64,000 bases of DNA from Rhodopseudomonas palustris (GTDB lineage: Bacteria; Pseudomonadota; Alphaproteobacteria; Rhizobiales; Xanthobacteraceae). Position numbers and translations under genes: made by a program. Positions 18,257 to 25,987 of this stretch are shown here, piece after piece. Every line of letters begins with the position of its first letter. Position 1 is the first letter of the stretch. The notes beneath the pieces are model-generated. The model saw only the letters and a program-made list of their open reading frames with translations, was not told where the DNA came from and ran no database searches. The DNA lies in the NCBI RefSeq assembly GCF_003591005.1, contig NZ_QYYD01000017.1, positions 1 through 64,000 on the forward strand, written 5' to 3'.

Positions 18257-18835
18257 TCAGCGCTCCGGCTGGCGCGGCGCGGCGGTCAGCAGCACATCGA
18301 ATAGGCTCGGACCGCCGGCCGCCAGCGCGCCCTCCATCGCCAGCAGCCGGCGCCGGGTGATGACGCCGCCATTGGCGCAGATGCCGCGGGTGTCGCCGGC
18401 GACCGGCAGCGCGCGGTGGCACGGCACGATCAGCGCGAACGGATTGCGGCGGACGGCGTGGTCGACTGCATCGAGCGCGCCGGACGAGCCGGCCTGCTTG
18501 GCGAGATCGGCGTGGGTGGCGGTTTGGCCGCGCGGAATGGACCGGATCGCCTCGTAGACGCGGCAATCGAACGCCGGCAGGTCGCCGAGGTCGAGCTGCA
18601 CGTCCGAGAAATCATGCGGCGCTCCGCGCAGCGTTGCGGCAATGCCGCCGAGCGCGGCGGCAATCTCCACCGACGGCCGGCTCTCGCGGGCGTCGGGACA
18701 TTGCCGCAGCAAGCGGCGGCGGGTGTCGATCTCGCGGCTCTCGGCGAGCTGCACGGCGAGAACGCCGCCATCGCTCCAGGCGATCCCGCACCGGCCCATC
18801 AACGTGTCGAAGATCGTGTACGCAGCCCCCGCCAT
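18257..18835 (-). CDS. ogt: Methylated-DNA--protein-cysteine methyltransferase
   Basis: A 192-residue suicide DNA-repair enzyme that moves O6-alkyl groups from guanine to its own cysteine. The C-terminal domain has the winged-helix RSIPRGQTATHADLAKQAG and the active site NPFALIVPCHRALP (Cys in PCHR). The arginine finger and recognition helix are present in AVRRNPF. No Ada domain is fused, so it is of the Ogt/AGT type. It is convergent with the MATE gene, with nine bases between stops. Confidence 0.9.
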   Translation of the reverse strand: MAGAAYTIFDTLMGRCGIAWSDGGVLAVQLAESREIDTRRRLLRQCPDARESRPSVEIAAALGGIAATLRGAPHDFSDVQLDLGDLPAFDCRVYEAIRSIPRGQTATHADLAKQAGSSGALDAVDHAVRRNPFALIVPCHRALPVAGDTRGICANGGVITRRRLLAMEGALAAGGPSLFDVLLTAAPRQPER

Positions 18836-18923
18836 GCCTCCGACTATAGCAATGGCCTTTACGCGCGCATCTGGATTCTTAGCAAACTGTTAATGGCTGG
18901 CCGGCCGGTCGGCCGCGGTGCAT

Positions 18924-19032
18924 CGCGAAAGCCGGGCAAGGCCGCGTCAGCGGATCGCGCCGCAGGCTCTTGGCGAAAGCGGCCGTCTCGGCTAATCAGA
19001 GGGACCGGCCGCTTCGCGGCCCGGCTTTCGCG
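18924..19032 (+). other. Long nested inverted repeat in front of tRNA-Gly
   Basis: CGCGAAAGCCGGG (18924-18936) pairs perfectly with CCCGGCTTTCGCG (19020-19032). Inside it GCGAAAGCGGCC pairs with GGCCGCTTCGC. The fold ends eight bases before the mature tRNA 5' end, so it would lie in the tRNA precursor leader. Confidence 0.55.
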
Positions 19033-19040
19033 CCAGGCGC

Positions 19041-19114
19041 GCGGGCGTAGTTCAATGGTAGAACGGCAGCTTCCCAAGCTGCATACGAGGGTTCGATTCC
19101 CTTCGCCCGCTCCA
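19041..19114 (+). tRNA. tRNA-Gly(CCC)
   Basis: A 74-nt cloverleaf. The acceptor stem is GCGGGCG/CGCCCGC, the D-arm contains AGTTCAATGGTAGAAC, the anticodon stem GCAGC/GCTGC encloses TTCCCAA (anticodon CCC), and the T-arm is AGGGTTCGATTCCCT. The 3' CCA is encoded. It would read GGG codons. Confidence 0.95.
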
Positions 19115-19231
19115 GCGGCTTGTCCGCCGGTCACTTCGTGCCTTGGGTTTTCCCGAAAAGCCAAAATATGGGACCGCAAATTCGGCTCTTAGTTTGGGTT
19201 CTTTGCAATCGGACGACCTGATCGCCCGCCT

Positions 19232-19411
19232 TTACTCCGCCTCCGCATCCTTCAAGAAATCCGCTTCCAACATCCCGGTCGCGTGTTCGCCGCCGTCGTC
19301 GAGGCTTTCGATGCGGACCATGCGGCGGCCGAACGGGTCGTCCCATTGCTGGATGACTATCACCCGGAAGCCGTTGTAGCGATAGGTCTTCCACATCTCG
19401 GCGTCGGCCAT
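19232..19411 (-). CDS. Small protein at the end of the dioxygenase operon
   Basis: A 59-residue protein, MADAEMWKTYRYNGFRVIV onward, ending in acidic residues. It has no signal or membrane segment. A longer frame to 19492 would overlap the upstream gene, so the ATG at 19411 with AGGGA upstream is preferred. It is the last gene of an eight-gene minus-strand unit. No family is recognised. Confidence 0.55.
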   Translation of the reverse strand: MADAEMWKTYRYNGFRVIVIQQWDDPFGRRMVRIESLDDGGEHATGMLEADFLKDAEAE

Positions 19412-19455
19412 CGGAGATCCCTGCGGTCGCTTCGTCGTTTCGGGCGTGACGGCGG

Positions 19456-19863
19456 TCACGGGGTGATCCAGGTCTCCTGCAGATGCCGCCACACCGGCGT
19501 CGGCCGGTCGTCGCGCTGGATCAAGAGCGCGGTGGAGAGGCGGTCGGTGGTGCCGCTGTCCTGGATCTGGCGTTCGCGATAGGTGACGACGGCGGTCTTG
19601 TCGTCCTGATAGCGCACCACGACCTCGCTGATCTCCATGATCAGCGTCGGCCGCGAGCCGCGCATCGCCGGCAGGCCTGCGGAGAACGCCTCGAACGGCA
19701 GCACCTTGCCGGCCGGCGTGATCATGTTGAACCCTTCGTCGAACCGGGCGCGGATCGCCGCCGGATCGTCGCTGCCTTCGGCGCGGAACCAGGCCTGCAG
19801 CAGGCGGTGCAGCGCGTCGGCCTCGAGCGGAACGGCGTCGGCGAATGACAGAGTGGTGGTCAT
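19456..19863 (-). CDS. SnoaL-like (NTF2 fold) protein
   Basis: A 135-residue cone-shaped alpha+beta-barrel protein by pattern: WFRAEGSDDPAAIRARFDEGF (N-terminal helices), then MEISEVVVRYQDDKTAVVTYRE and HLQETWITP in the beta sheet. This resembles the DUF4440/SnoaL groups. It lies in the dioxygenase operon 37 bp after another NTF2-fold gene. It may be an isomerase/hydrolase or binding partner; the sequence does not decide. Confidence 0.65.
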   Translation of the reverse strand: MTTTLSFADAVPLEADALHRLLQAWFRAEGSDDPAAIRARFDEGFNMITPAGKVLPFEAFSAGLPAMRGSRPTLIMEISEVVVRYQDDKTAVVTYRERQIQDSGTTDRLSTALLIQRDDRPTPVWRHLQETWITP

Positions 19864-19899
19864 CGGAAGTCCTTCAATTTTTGAATGCAGCGTAATCGC

Positions 19900-20466
19900 T
19901 CAGGGCCGCATCAGCACGGATTTCTCCGGCACGCTCTCGGCCCAGCCCGCCTCGAGCGGTGCCACGAACAGGTTCTCGGTGCGGGTGCGGGCGATTTTCC
20001 AGACGCCGTTCTCTTTGCGGAACAGGTTGTTGAGGCGGCTGGAGCGTAGCAGCGACGAGCCGTCGCTGAACACCCAGGGCTGGCAATGCACCCACTGGCC
20101 GTCGGCCTCGTCGCCGCGCACATGGATCTGCTCCGAGGTGAGATAGTGCACGTTCAGCACCAGCGCGGGGTCGCGCTTCTGGCCCCAGAAGCCCTGGAAG
20201 TGCTTGCGGATCGCGGCCTTGCCGACGCTGCGGCCGAACTGATTGTCGTAATAGGCGCCGACGCCTTCCCAGATCGCGTCCTCGGCGTAGAGATCGACGA
20301 TGCGCTCGATCCGTTCGGCATCGTCCTCAACGCCGAATTCGGGGCAGGGCGTGTCGCACAGGAACATGTAGCGCGCCTGGATGCGGCGGATCTCCGCCTC
20401 GGCGGTCAGCGTCGCCACCTGGTTCTGGAGCGCCTGCACGGTCGCGGCGAGCTGGTCGATGGTCAT
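19900..20466 (-). CDS. SnoaL-like (NTF2 fold) protein
   Basis: A 188-residue protein with a short N-terminal heptad-like helix (LAATVQALQNQVATLTAE) followed by a SnoaL-like domain: IRRIQARYMFLCD, RIVDLYAEDAIWEG, IRKHFQGFWG and WVHCQPWVFSDGSSLLRSSR. Proteins of this fold near aromatic dioxygenases include dehydratases, isomerases and small oxygenase subunits. Start at the second Met, 15 bp after the flavin reductase stop. Exact function not inferable. Confidence 0.68.
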   Translation of the reverse strand: MTIDQLAATVQALQNQVATLTAEAEIRRIQARYMFLCDTPCPEFGVEDDAERIERIVDLYAEDAIWEGVGAYYDNQFGRSVGKAAIRKHFQGFWGQKRDPALVLNVHYLTSEQIHVRGDEADGQWVHCQPWVFSDGSSLLRSSRLNNLFRKENGVWKIARTRTENLFVAPLEAGWAESVPEKSVLMRP

Positions 20467-20481
20467 GTGATACAAGCCTCG

Positions 20482-21006
20482 TTACGAGTGGCAGACGTCG
20501 CGCGCCGGCGCGAGGTCGTGATAGGCGCGGTTGAAGTAGATCAGGCCTTCGGGATGGGCGCCGAGCGCGATCGCCTGCACGCGGCAGAAGAACACGCTGT
20601 GGGTGCCGACGTCGGTGACTTGCGCGATGCTGCAATCGAGGCTGACGACAGCATCGGCGAGCGCCGGCGCGCCGGTGCTCAGGACACGCCATTCGGCGCC
20701 GGCGAAGCGGTCCTCGACCGAGATTCCGCCTTTGCCGAACAGATTGGACAGCGACTGATGCCGGCTCGCCAGCACGTTGACGCACAGCACGCCATTGGCG
20801 GACAGCGCGGCGTGGACGTTGGAGGCGCGGTTGACGCAGACCAGCAGCGTCGGCGGATCATCGGTGACGCTGCACACGGCCGATGCGGTGAGGCCATGCA
20901 GTCCGGCCGGGCCATTAGTGGTGATGATGTTCACGGCTGCGCCCAGCCGGCTCATCGCCTCGCGAAACTCGCTGCGTTCGACCGTGGTCATCATCGCCGC
21001 CCTCAT
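20482..21006 (-). CDS. Flavin reductase family protein
   Basis: A 174-residue reductase of the FMN-binding split-barrel class. The motif GLTASAVCSVTDDPPTLLVC and SNVHAALSANGVLCVNVLA are characteristic of NAD(P)H:flavin reductases that feed two-component monooxygenases (HpaC/StyB type). Its start overlaps the SDR stop in ATGA; Met5 or Met6 are possible alternative starts. The obvious partner is the acyl-CoA-dehydrogenase-fold oxygenase at 23598-24758 in the same operon, so reduced FMN or FAD probably passes between them. Confidence 0.82.
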   Translation of the reverse strand: MRAAMMTTVERSEFREAMSRLGAAVNIITTNGPAGLHGLTASAVCSVTDDPPTLLVCVNRASNVHAALSANGVLCVNVLASRHQSLSNLFGKGGISVEDRFAGAEWRVLSTGAPALADAVVSLDCSIAQVTDVGTHSVFFCRVQAIALGAHPEGLIYFNRAYHDLAPARDVCHS

Positions 21007-21764
21007 CGCATGAACAGGCCGCCGTTGACGTCCCAGGTCGCGCCGGAGACGAAACCGGATTCGGGCGAGGCGAGCTGCAGCACGATCTGCGCCACGAAGG
21101 CGGGATCGCCGATGTCGCCGACCGGAATGTTCGCCTTGAACTCGGCGAAGCGCTCGGCCGGCACGGTCTTGTGCACGATCGGCAGATCGAGCGGGCCGGG
21201 CGCGATCGCGTTGACGGTGACGCCGGACTTGCCGAGATCGCGCGCGAACACTTTGGTCAGCGTGACGATGCCGCCCTTCGAGGCGGCATAGTGCGCGCCG
21301 GTGGCGGTGCCGCCGTTCTGGCCGGCGAGCGACGCCATATTGACAATGCGGCCGTGGCCGGCGTCGCGGAAGTAAGCGCCGAACACCTGGCAGCCGAGGA
21401 AAGTGCCGCGCAGATTGACGGCGATCACCTCGTCGAATTCCTCCGGCGAAATCTCCATCACCGGCCGCGCCACCGTCACGGCGGCGTTGTTGACCAGCAC
21501 ATGCGCGGCGTTCCAGCGCGCCAGGGTCGCCGCAAGCGCGGCGTCGAAATCGCTCTTACGGCGGACGTCGAGCTTGAGCCCGAGCGCCGTCGCACCGCCG
21601 GCATCGAGCCGTGCCGCGACGGCGTGAGCCGCCGCTTCGTCGATGTCGCCGATCGCCACCCGATAACCAGCGCCGTGCAACGCCGCGGCGATCAGTTCGC
21701 CGAGGCCGCCGCCACCGCCGGTGACCAGCGCGACGCGAGCGCCTTTTGTCACAACAGCACTCAC
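21003..21764 (-). CDS. Short-chain dehydrogenase/reductase
   Basis: A 253-residue classical SDR. It has TGGGGGLG at the N-terminus for NAD(P), NNAA, the catalytic Ser in NMASLAG and the YAASK motif, and ends with a typical GATWDVNGGLFM tail. The GTG at 21764 overlaps the dioxygenase beta stop (GTGA), which fixes the start; the open frame continues artefactually upstream. In this context it is well placed to oxidise a cis-dihydrodiol or other hydroxylated product of the dioxygenase, by analogy with BenD-type steps. Confidence 0.85.
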   Translation of the reverse strand: MSAVVTKGARVALVTGGGGGLGELIAAALHGAGYRVAIGDIDEAAAHAVAARLDAGGATALGLKLDVRRKSDFDAALAATLARWNAAHVLVNNAAVTVARPVMEISPEEFDEVIAVNLRGTFLGCQVFGAYFRDAGHGRIVNMASLAGQNGGTATGAHYAASKGGIVTLTKVFARDLGKSGVTVNAIAPGPLDLPIVHKTVPAERFAEFKANIPVGDIGDPAFVAQIVLQLASPESGFVSGATWDVNGGLFMR

Positions 21765-22270
21765 AGGATGTAGCCGATGCCGCCGAGCGCCTCGGTCGAG
21801 TTGATCAGCCAGATCACCTTGCGGCGGATCTTCAGCCCGGACTCGCCGCGTACCAGTTCGAACACCACGTCGCCGGTGTAGGTCCGCTCGCGGCCGCGGC
21901 GGAATTCGGTGATGATCTGCGCACAGCGTAGCTCGCACACCGTCTCGCTGGTCTTGAGCATCCGGAAGCGCGACAGCGAGCGCACCGTGCGGGCGACGGG
22001 CGAGGCCGAGACCGACTGGCCGCTGAGCAGCCGGTCGACGCGCTTCTTGCGCATCTCGTGGTCGTCATAGGCGTAGTTGACGGCGTTCTCGAAATCGGTG
22101 ACGCCGGGCTCGATCGGCACGATGTAACGGGCGTCGTCGGTCCACAGCGACAGCCACTCGTCATAGACGGCGTGATCGAGCAGATCGGCTTCATACCAGG
22201 CGAATTCCATCGCCTCGGCGAGCGTGATGGTCGCAGCGGTGGTGGTGGGGATTGTCATGGCGATGTTCAT
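21761..22270 (-). CDS. Aromatic-ring-hydroxylating dioxygenase beta subunit
   Basis: A 169-residue small subunit with the NTF2-like fold. It shows FAWYEADLLDHAVYDEWLSLW, the YIVPIEP strand, DDHEMRKKRVDRLLSG and the C-terminal block with IRRKVIWLINS. It starts two bases after the alpha stop. The beta subunit supports the alpha3beta3 assembly. A frame reaching 22297 would overlap alpha, so the Met at 22270 is chosen. Confidence 0.85.
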   Translation of the reverse strand: MNIAMTIPTTTAATITLAEAMEFAWYEADLLDHAVYDEWLSLWTDDARYIVPIEPGVTDFENAVNYAYDDHEMRKKRVDRLLSGQSVSASPVARTVRSLSRFRMLKTSETVCELRCAQIITEFRRGRERTYTGDVVFELVRGESGLKIRRKVIWLINSTEALGGIGYIL

Positions 22271-22272
22271 GG

Positions 22273-23544
22273 TCAGACCGTCATCATCCGCTTCCATTGA
22301 TCATAAGCGGCGCGCATGCCGGTCTCGGCGCTGACGTCGCTGCGATGCCGTCCGTCCGGCAGGCTCTCTTCCTTCGGAAAGCCGCGGTTCAGCATGATCC
22401 ACATGTCCTCGCCGCCCTGGGCGCCGTGCTGGACGCGGTCCCACACTTCGGCGTCGTCGGGGCTGCCGAAGCCCATCGGGCCCTGGAAGAATTCGTGCAG
22501 CCGGATACGGGCGCGGTTCGCCGCCGCCGGGCCGCCGTCCATGCCGATCGCGATGTGGCGGATCTCGGTCTCGTTCACCGACACCGGCTGCAGCACGCGG
22601 AAGAACGCCATCGAGCAGGCGAGGTTGGGGAACAGATTGATGTTGAAGCCGGAGCCACCGACGGCGCGGACGATGCGGCGGACTTCCGTGTCGGAGTAGC
22701 CTTCCGCGGCCAGCTCCTTGGCGAGGTCGGCGAATTTCTCCGGGATCGGCGCTTCGAGATTGTCGTCGAGGTCGATCAGTTCGGGGATCATCACCATCAC
22801 GCTGTGGCCGTTGCCGAGATCCTCGACGAAGCCGCCATTGTTCAGCATGTCGAGCTGCTGCTCGGTTTCCTTGTCGACCGCGGTGAGGAACGATTTGTGC
22901 ACCAGCGGGAAGTGATAGGCGTCGGTGGTGTTCTCGAGCTGGATCTTCCAGTTGCCGGGGAAGCGGAATTTGTGTTCGCCGAGCGTCTTCACCGGATAGC
23001 CGCCGCCCTGCTTCATGAACAGGTCGATCCATTTCTTGGCGGGGCCGAGGAAGTCGGCGAGCGGTTCGATGTCGTCGCGGAAGGTCGCGAAGATCAGGCC
23101 GTTGTAGTCCTCGACGCGGAGCGACTTCAAAGACAGTTGACTGCGGTCGAGTGAGGTTTCGTCGTAGCCGTTTTCGTAAGGCACGCCGCGCAGTTTGCCG
23201 TCGAGCGAGTAGCCCCAGCCGTGATACGGGCAGACCAGGCTGGAGGTCTTGCCCTTGCGTACTTCGCACAGCGTCGCGCCGCGGTGCCGGCAGCGGTTGA
23301 GGTGGACGTGCACCTGGCCCTTGCGATCGCGCACCACGATCACCGGCTCGAGCCCGACCTGCGCCATCTTGAAGTCGCCGTTGTTCGGGATCTCGCTGAC
23401 ATGCGCGACCCAGACCCAGGTGTTGTGGAAGATCTTGGTCATCTCGGCTTCGAAGATCGCCGGGTCGGTGTAGAGCGGGGTGCGGACGCGATCCTTGCGG
23501 ATCAATTCGTCCGGATTGCTGGTGAGCTCCGCGAGGCTGGTCAT
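22273..23544 (-). CDS. Rieske non-heme iron dioxygenase alpha subunit
   Basis: A 423-residue catalytic subunit. The Rieske [2Fe-2S] ligands are CRHRGA and CPYHGW (residues about 84-108). The mononuclear iron site is ENTTDAYHFPLVH near residue 205, with the bridging Asp and two His, and a later Asp ligand. It belongs to the large ring-hydroxylating dioxygenase family (benzoate/anthranilate/biphenyl types). No ferredoxin or reductase gene is adjacent, so electrons must come from elsewhere in the genome. Substrate is not predictable beyond an aromatic or similar acid. Confidence 0.9.
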   Translation of the reverse strand: MTSLAELTSNPDELIRKDRVRTPLYTDPAIFEAEMTKIFHNTWVWVAHVSEIPNNGDFKMAQVGLEPVIVVRDRKGQVHVHLNRCRHRGATLCEVRKGKTSSLVCPYHGWGYSLDGKLRGVPYENGYDETSLDRSQLSLKSLRVEDYNGLIFATFRDDIEPLADFLGPAKKWIDLFMKQGGGYPVKTLGEHKFRFPGNWKIQLENTTDAYHFPLVHKSFLTAVDKETEQQLDMLNNGGFVEDLGNGHSVMVMIPELIDLDDNLEAPIPEKFADLAKELAAEGYSDTEVRRIVRAVGGSGFNINLFPNLACSMAFFRVLQPVSVNETEIRHIAIGMDGGPAAANRARIRLHEFFQGPMGFGSPDDAEVWDRVQHGAQGGEDMWIMLNRGFPKEESLPDGRHRSDVSAETGMRAAYDQWKRMMTV

Positions 23545-23597
23545 CGGTCAGGTCCTTGTCGCTGGGAAATCGGCGGAAGCGGGATGAAGACGCGGGA

Positions 23598-24758
23598 TCA
23601 TGGGAAGCCGGGCACTGAGGGCAGGCCGAGCAGCACGCGGCCGGCGCTCTGCAGCGTGCCTTCGTTGAGGAAGGCGTGCTGCGCCACCACGAAGCTGTCG
23701 GTCAGCGCGCGGGCCAGCGGGTGGCCCTGATAGATCGAGGTGGTGCCGGTGAGCTCGGTCGCCATCCGGGCGACGGTGGCGCCGGTCTTGGCCGCGTGGC
23801 TGGCGGCGAGCCGCAGCACCGTGGTGGTTTCGACCGACGGCTTGTCGCCGGCGCGCACGATGTCCCAGACTTCCTCGGTCGCTTCGTAGAAGAAGGCGCG
23901 GGCCGAGCGCAGTTCGGCTTCGGCCTTGGCGACCGCGACCTGCACATAGCCGCGATCGGCGAGCTTCGGCGCGCCGGTGATCGACACCCGGCCGCCCGCC
24001 ATCTCGATCACATCGTCGAGCGCGCCGCGGGCGACGCCGAGGCCGACCACGGCCAGCACCTGCGCGGCGAGGCCGAGCGACGGGTAGCGATAGATGTCGG
24101 CGTCGACCGAGGCAGCGCCGCCGCGGATCAGCGTCCACTCTTCGGGCACGACCACGTCCTTGACGACGAGGTCGTGGCTGCCGGTGCCTTCGAGGCCGAT
24201 GACGTTCCAGTTCGGGCGGATCTCGACCTTGTCGGCCGGCATCACCGCGACCCGCGGCAGGCCGCCGGAATGATCGCCCTCGACCTGGATGCCGACGCCG
24301 ATCAGCGAGGCGCCGGTCGAGCCGCTGCCGAACTTCCAGGTTCCGTTGACGAGGAAGCCATCGGGCGTGCGCTTGGCCGGCTGCAGCGGGAACAGGCCGC
24401 CGGCGAACACCACGTCGGGGCCGTTCGCGTAGAGCTTGCGCAGCGTCGGCTCGGGCAGCGCGGCCAGATACGTGGCGGCGGCGCCGAAGCTCGCGACCCA
24501 GCCGGTCGAGCCGTCGGCCTGTGCAATCTTCTCGATCATCCGGCAGAACTCGGCCGGGCTCTTCTCGTCGCCGCCGAACATCCGGGCGACCATCGCCCGG
24601 TAGATGCCGGCCTTGCGCAGCCGTTCGATGATGTCCTGCGAAACGTGCTGCTGCGCGCTGAATTCGGCGCGGCGGGCGCGGATGTCGGCGATCAGCGCGC
24701 CGAAATCCTCGACCGGCGCGGCCGGCTTCAAGTGGATCACGCTGGCGACGTCGGTCAT
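23598..24758 (-). CDS. Acyl-CoA-dehydrogenase-fold flavin-dependent monooxygenase
   Basis: A 386-residue protein of the HpaB/HsaA/DszC branch of the acyl-CoA dehydrogenase superfamily. Features are KAGIYRAMVARMFGGDEKSP, ADGSTGWVASFGAA, the beta-domain FLVNGTWKFGSGSTGA and the C-terminal helices with TELTGTTSIYQGHPL. The general-base glutamate of true acyl-CoA dehydrogenases is not evident, and a flavin reductase lies in the same operon, which favours a reduced-flavin monooxygenase. It is the first gene of the operon, with AAAGAGG upstream of the start. A dehydrogenase role remains possible. Confidence 0.78.
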   Translation of the reverse strand: MTDVASVIHLKPAAPVEDFGALIADIRARRAEFSAQQHVSQDIIERLRKAGIYRAMVARMFGGDEKSPAEFCRMIEKIAQADGSTGWVASFGAAATYLAALPEPTLRKLYANGPDVVFAGGLFPLQPAKRTPDGFLVNGTWKFGSGSTGASLIGVGIQVEGDHSGGLPRVAVMPADKVEIRPNWNVIGLEGTGSHDLVVKDVVVPEEWTLIRGGAASVDADIYRYPSLGLAAQVLAVVGLGVARGALDDVIEMAGGRVSITGAPKLADRGYVQVAVAKAEAELRSARAFFYEATEEVWDIVRAGDKPSVETTTVLRLAASHAAKTGATVARMATELTGTTSIYQGHPLARALTDSFVVAQHAFLNEGTLQSAGRVLLGLPSVPGFP

Positions 24759-24865
24759 GGTGTCCTCTTTGCGGTTGGCGCTGCGTCCGCGCTGTGAGGA
24801 GGTTCGATGCCTGCGATCGTCGGCGTCGACCGTCTCGCTACCTGCAAAAGACAATCATGAACTAC

Positions 24866-24877
24866 TCGAACATTCCA
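24866..24877. promoter_or_regulatory. Candidate MarR operator, operon side
   Basis: TCGAACATTCCA, read on the minus strand as TGGAATGTTCGA, is a near-palindrome 108 bp before the monooxygenase start. The minus-strand string CTGGAATGTT closely matches sites at 25845 (plus strand) and 25087. It sits in the divergent spacer 24759-25213. Confidence 0.45.
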
Positions 24878-25086
24878 GTGAATTATCGAGCGTCCGCGCA
24901 TCAATTTCGGGCGTTTGCCTGCACGTGATCTGCTCATCGTGCGAACCGGACAGGCAATCGCGTGATGCTGCGGCGCACGTCCCTCGGTGCGCAAGCGGGG
25001 CTGCACGGGTCGTCGGCGGGCGGGCGCGTAGCTCGGACTCAGCGGGAACTGATCGTGTTTTTTCGCGCGATGGCATGCCGCGGTGT

Positions 25087-25097
25087 CTGGAATAATT
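25087..25097 (+). promoter_or_regulatory. Candidate MarR operator, partial match
   Basis: CTGGAATAATT lies 127 bp before the marR start and shares CTGGAAT with the sites at 24866 and 25846. The second half is one base out of register, so it is the weakest of the three. ATTGTC follows it at 25095 and again at 25117; GACAAT is present near the first site. Confidence 0.35.
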
Positions 25098-25213
25098 GTC
25101 GATGAGCCTGCCGAGATATTGTCATTTTCCACGATCTCGGGAAGTGTCACGGCGATGCAGCGAGCGGCGCTGCGCCGCCGCCACGAACCGATCAGACCAG
25201 CCAGGACGGACAG

Positions 25214-25690
25214 ATGCAGAGCAAGAACGACGGCATGAAGCGGAGAATCCGGGCCGACGACAGCCGCTTTCTCAGCAACCGCTCGCCGTTCTTCCACAAT
25301 GTGCGGATGCTGGCGCGCTATTCGGCGCGGATGAACGCGATCCTGAAACCCGCCGGCCTCGACGTGCCGAAATGGCGGGTGCTGATGCTGCTGATCGAAG
25401 GGCGGCCGGTCACCGTGTCGCAGATCGCCGACGAGGCGGTGGTCAATATTTCCACCATGGCCAAGATCATCAACCGGATGACCGACGACGGTCTGGTGAC
25501 GGTCCGCACCTCCAGCACCGACGCCCGCTCGACCGAAGTGTTCATCACCGAAGCGGGCGAGCAGGTGCTCGAACTGGTGCGCGACAAGGTCGCTTACCTG
25601 TTCAAGGAAGCGCTGCGCGGGCTGACCAAGGCCGAGGTGCAGCTTCTCAACACGCTGTCGGTCAAGATCTACGACAACCTCTCGCCGTAG
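25214..25690 (+). CDS. MarR family transcriptional regulator
   Basis: A 158-residue winged-helix repressor or activator. The helix-turn-helix is VTVSQIADEAVVNISTMAKI followed by the wing LVTVRTSSTDARSTEVFIT. N- and C-terminal helices would form the dimer. It is divergent from the dioxygenase operon and upstream of the transporter genes, so it is the natural candidate regulator of both. An in-frame Met at residue 8 is an alternative start. Its ligand is likely a pathway aromatic compound, which is inference. Confidence 0.88.
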   Translation: MQSKNDGMKRRIRADDSRFLSNRSPFFHNVRMLARYSARMNAILKPAGLDVPKWRVLMLLIEGRPVTVSQIADEAVVNISTMAKIINRMTDDGLVTVRTSSTDARSTEVFITEAGEQVLELVRDKVAYLFKEALRGLTKAEVQLLNTLSVKIYDNLSP

Positions 25691-25845
25691 CGCGCAAGCC
25701 TCGGGAATCGCGATCGTTTTCGCCGATCAGCCGGCGCCGGGCGGTGCTCCGCGGCTGCGCCGATCGCAGGCGATTTGACTGCGAAAGCAGCAAATGCTCG
25801 CGAGATTATGTGCAGGCCGCCGCTATAAGTTGCTTGATTGTTCGC

Positions 25846-25857
25846 TGGAATATTTCA
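25846..25857 (+). promoter_or_regulatory. Candidate MarR operator, transporter side
   Basis: TGGAATATTTCA is an 11-of-12 match to the palindrome TGGAATATTCCA and lies 131 bp before the substrate-binding protein gene. The 25691-25987 spacer has no gene. Confidence 0.45.
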
Positions 25858-25987
25858 CTAATTGGACCCGTCATGCAGACGGGAATTAGTCGCGTTAAAA
25901 CCCTCTGCAGACCTCCGCGCCTGACCCGAGCGGCCGTAGCCGCGAAGCCGGTGGCGGCCCCGCAACGACGGATCGGAAGAGGGACTC

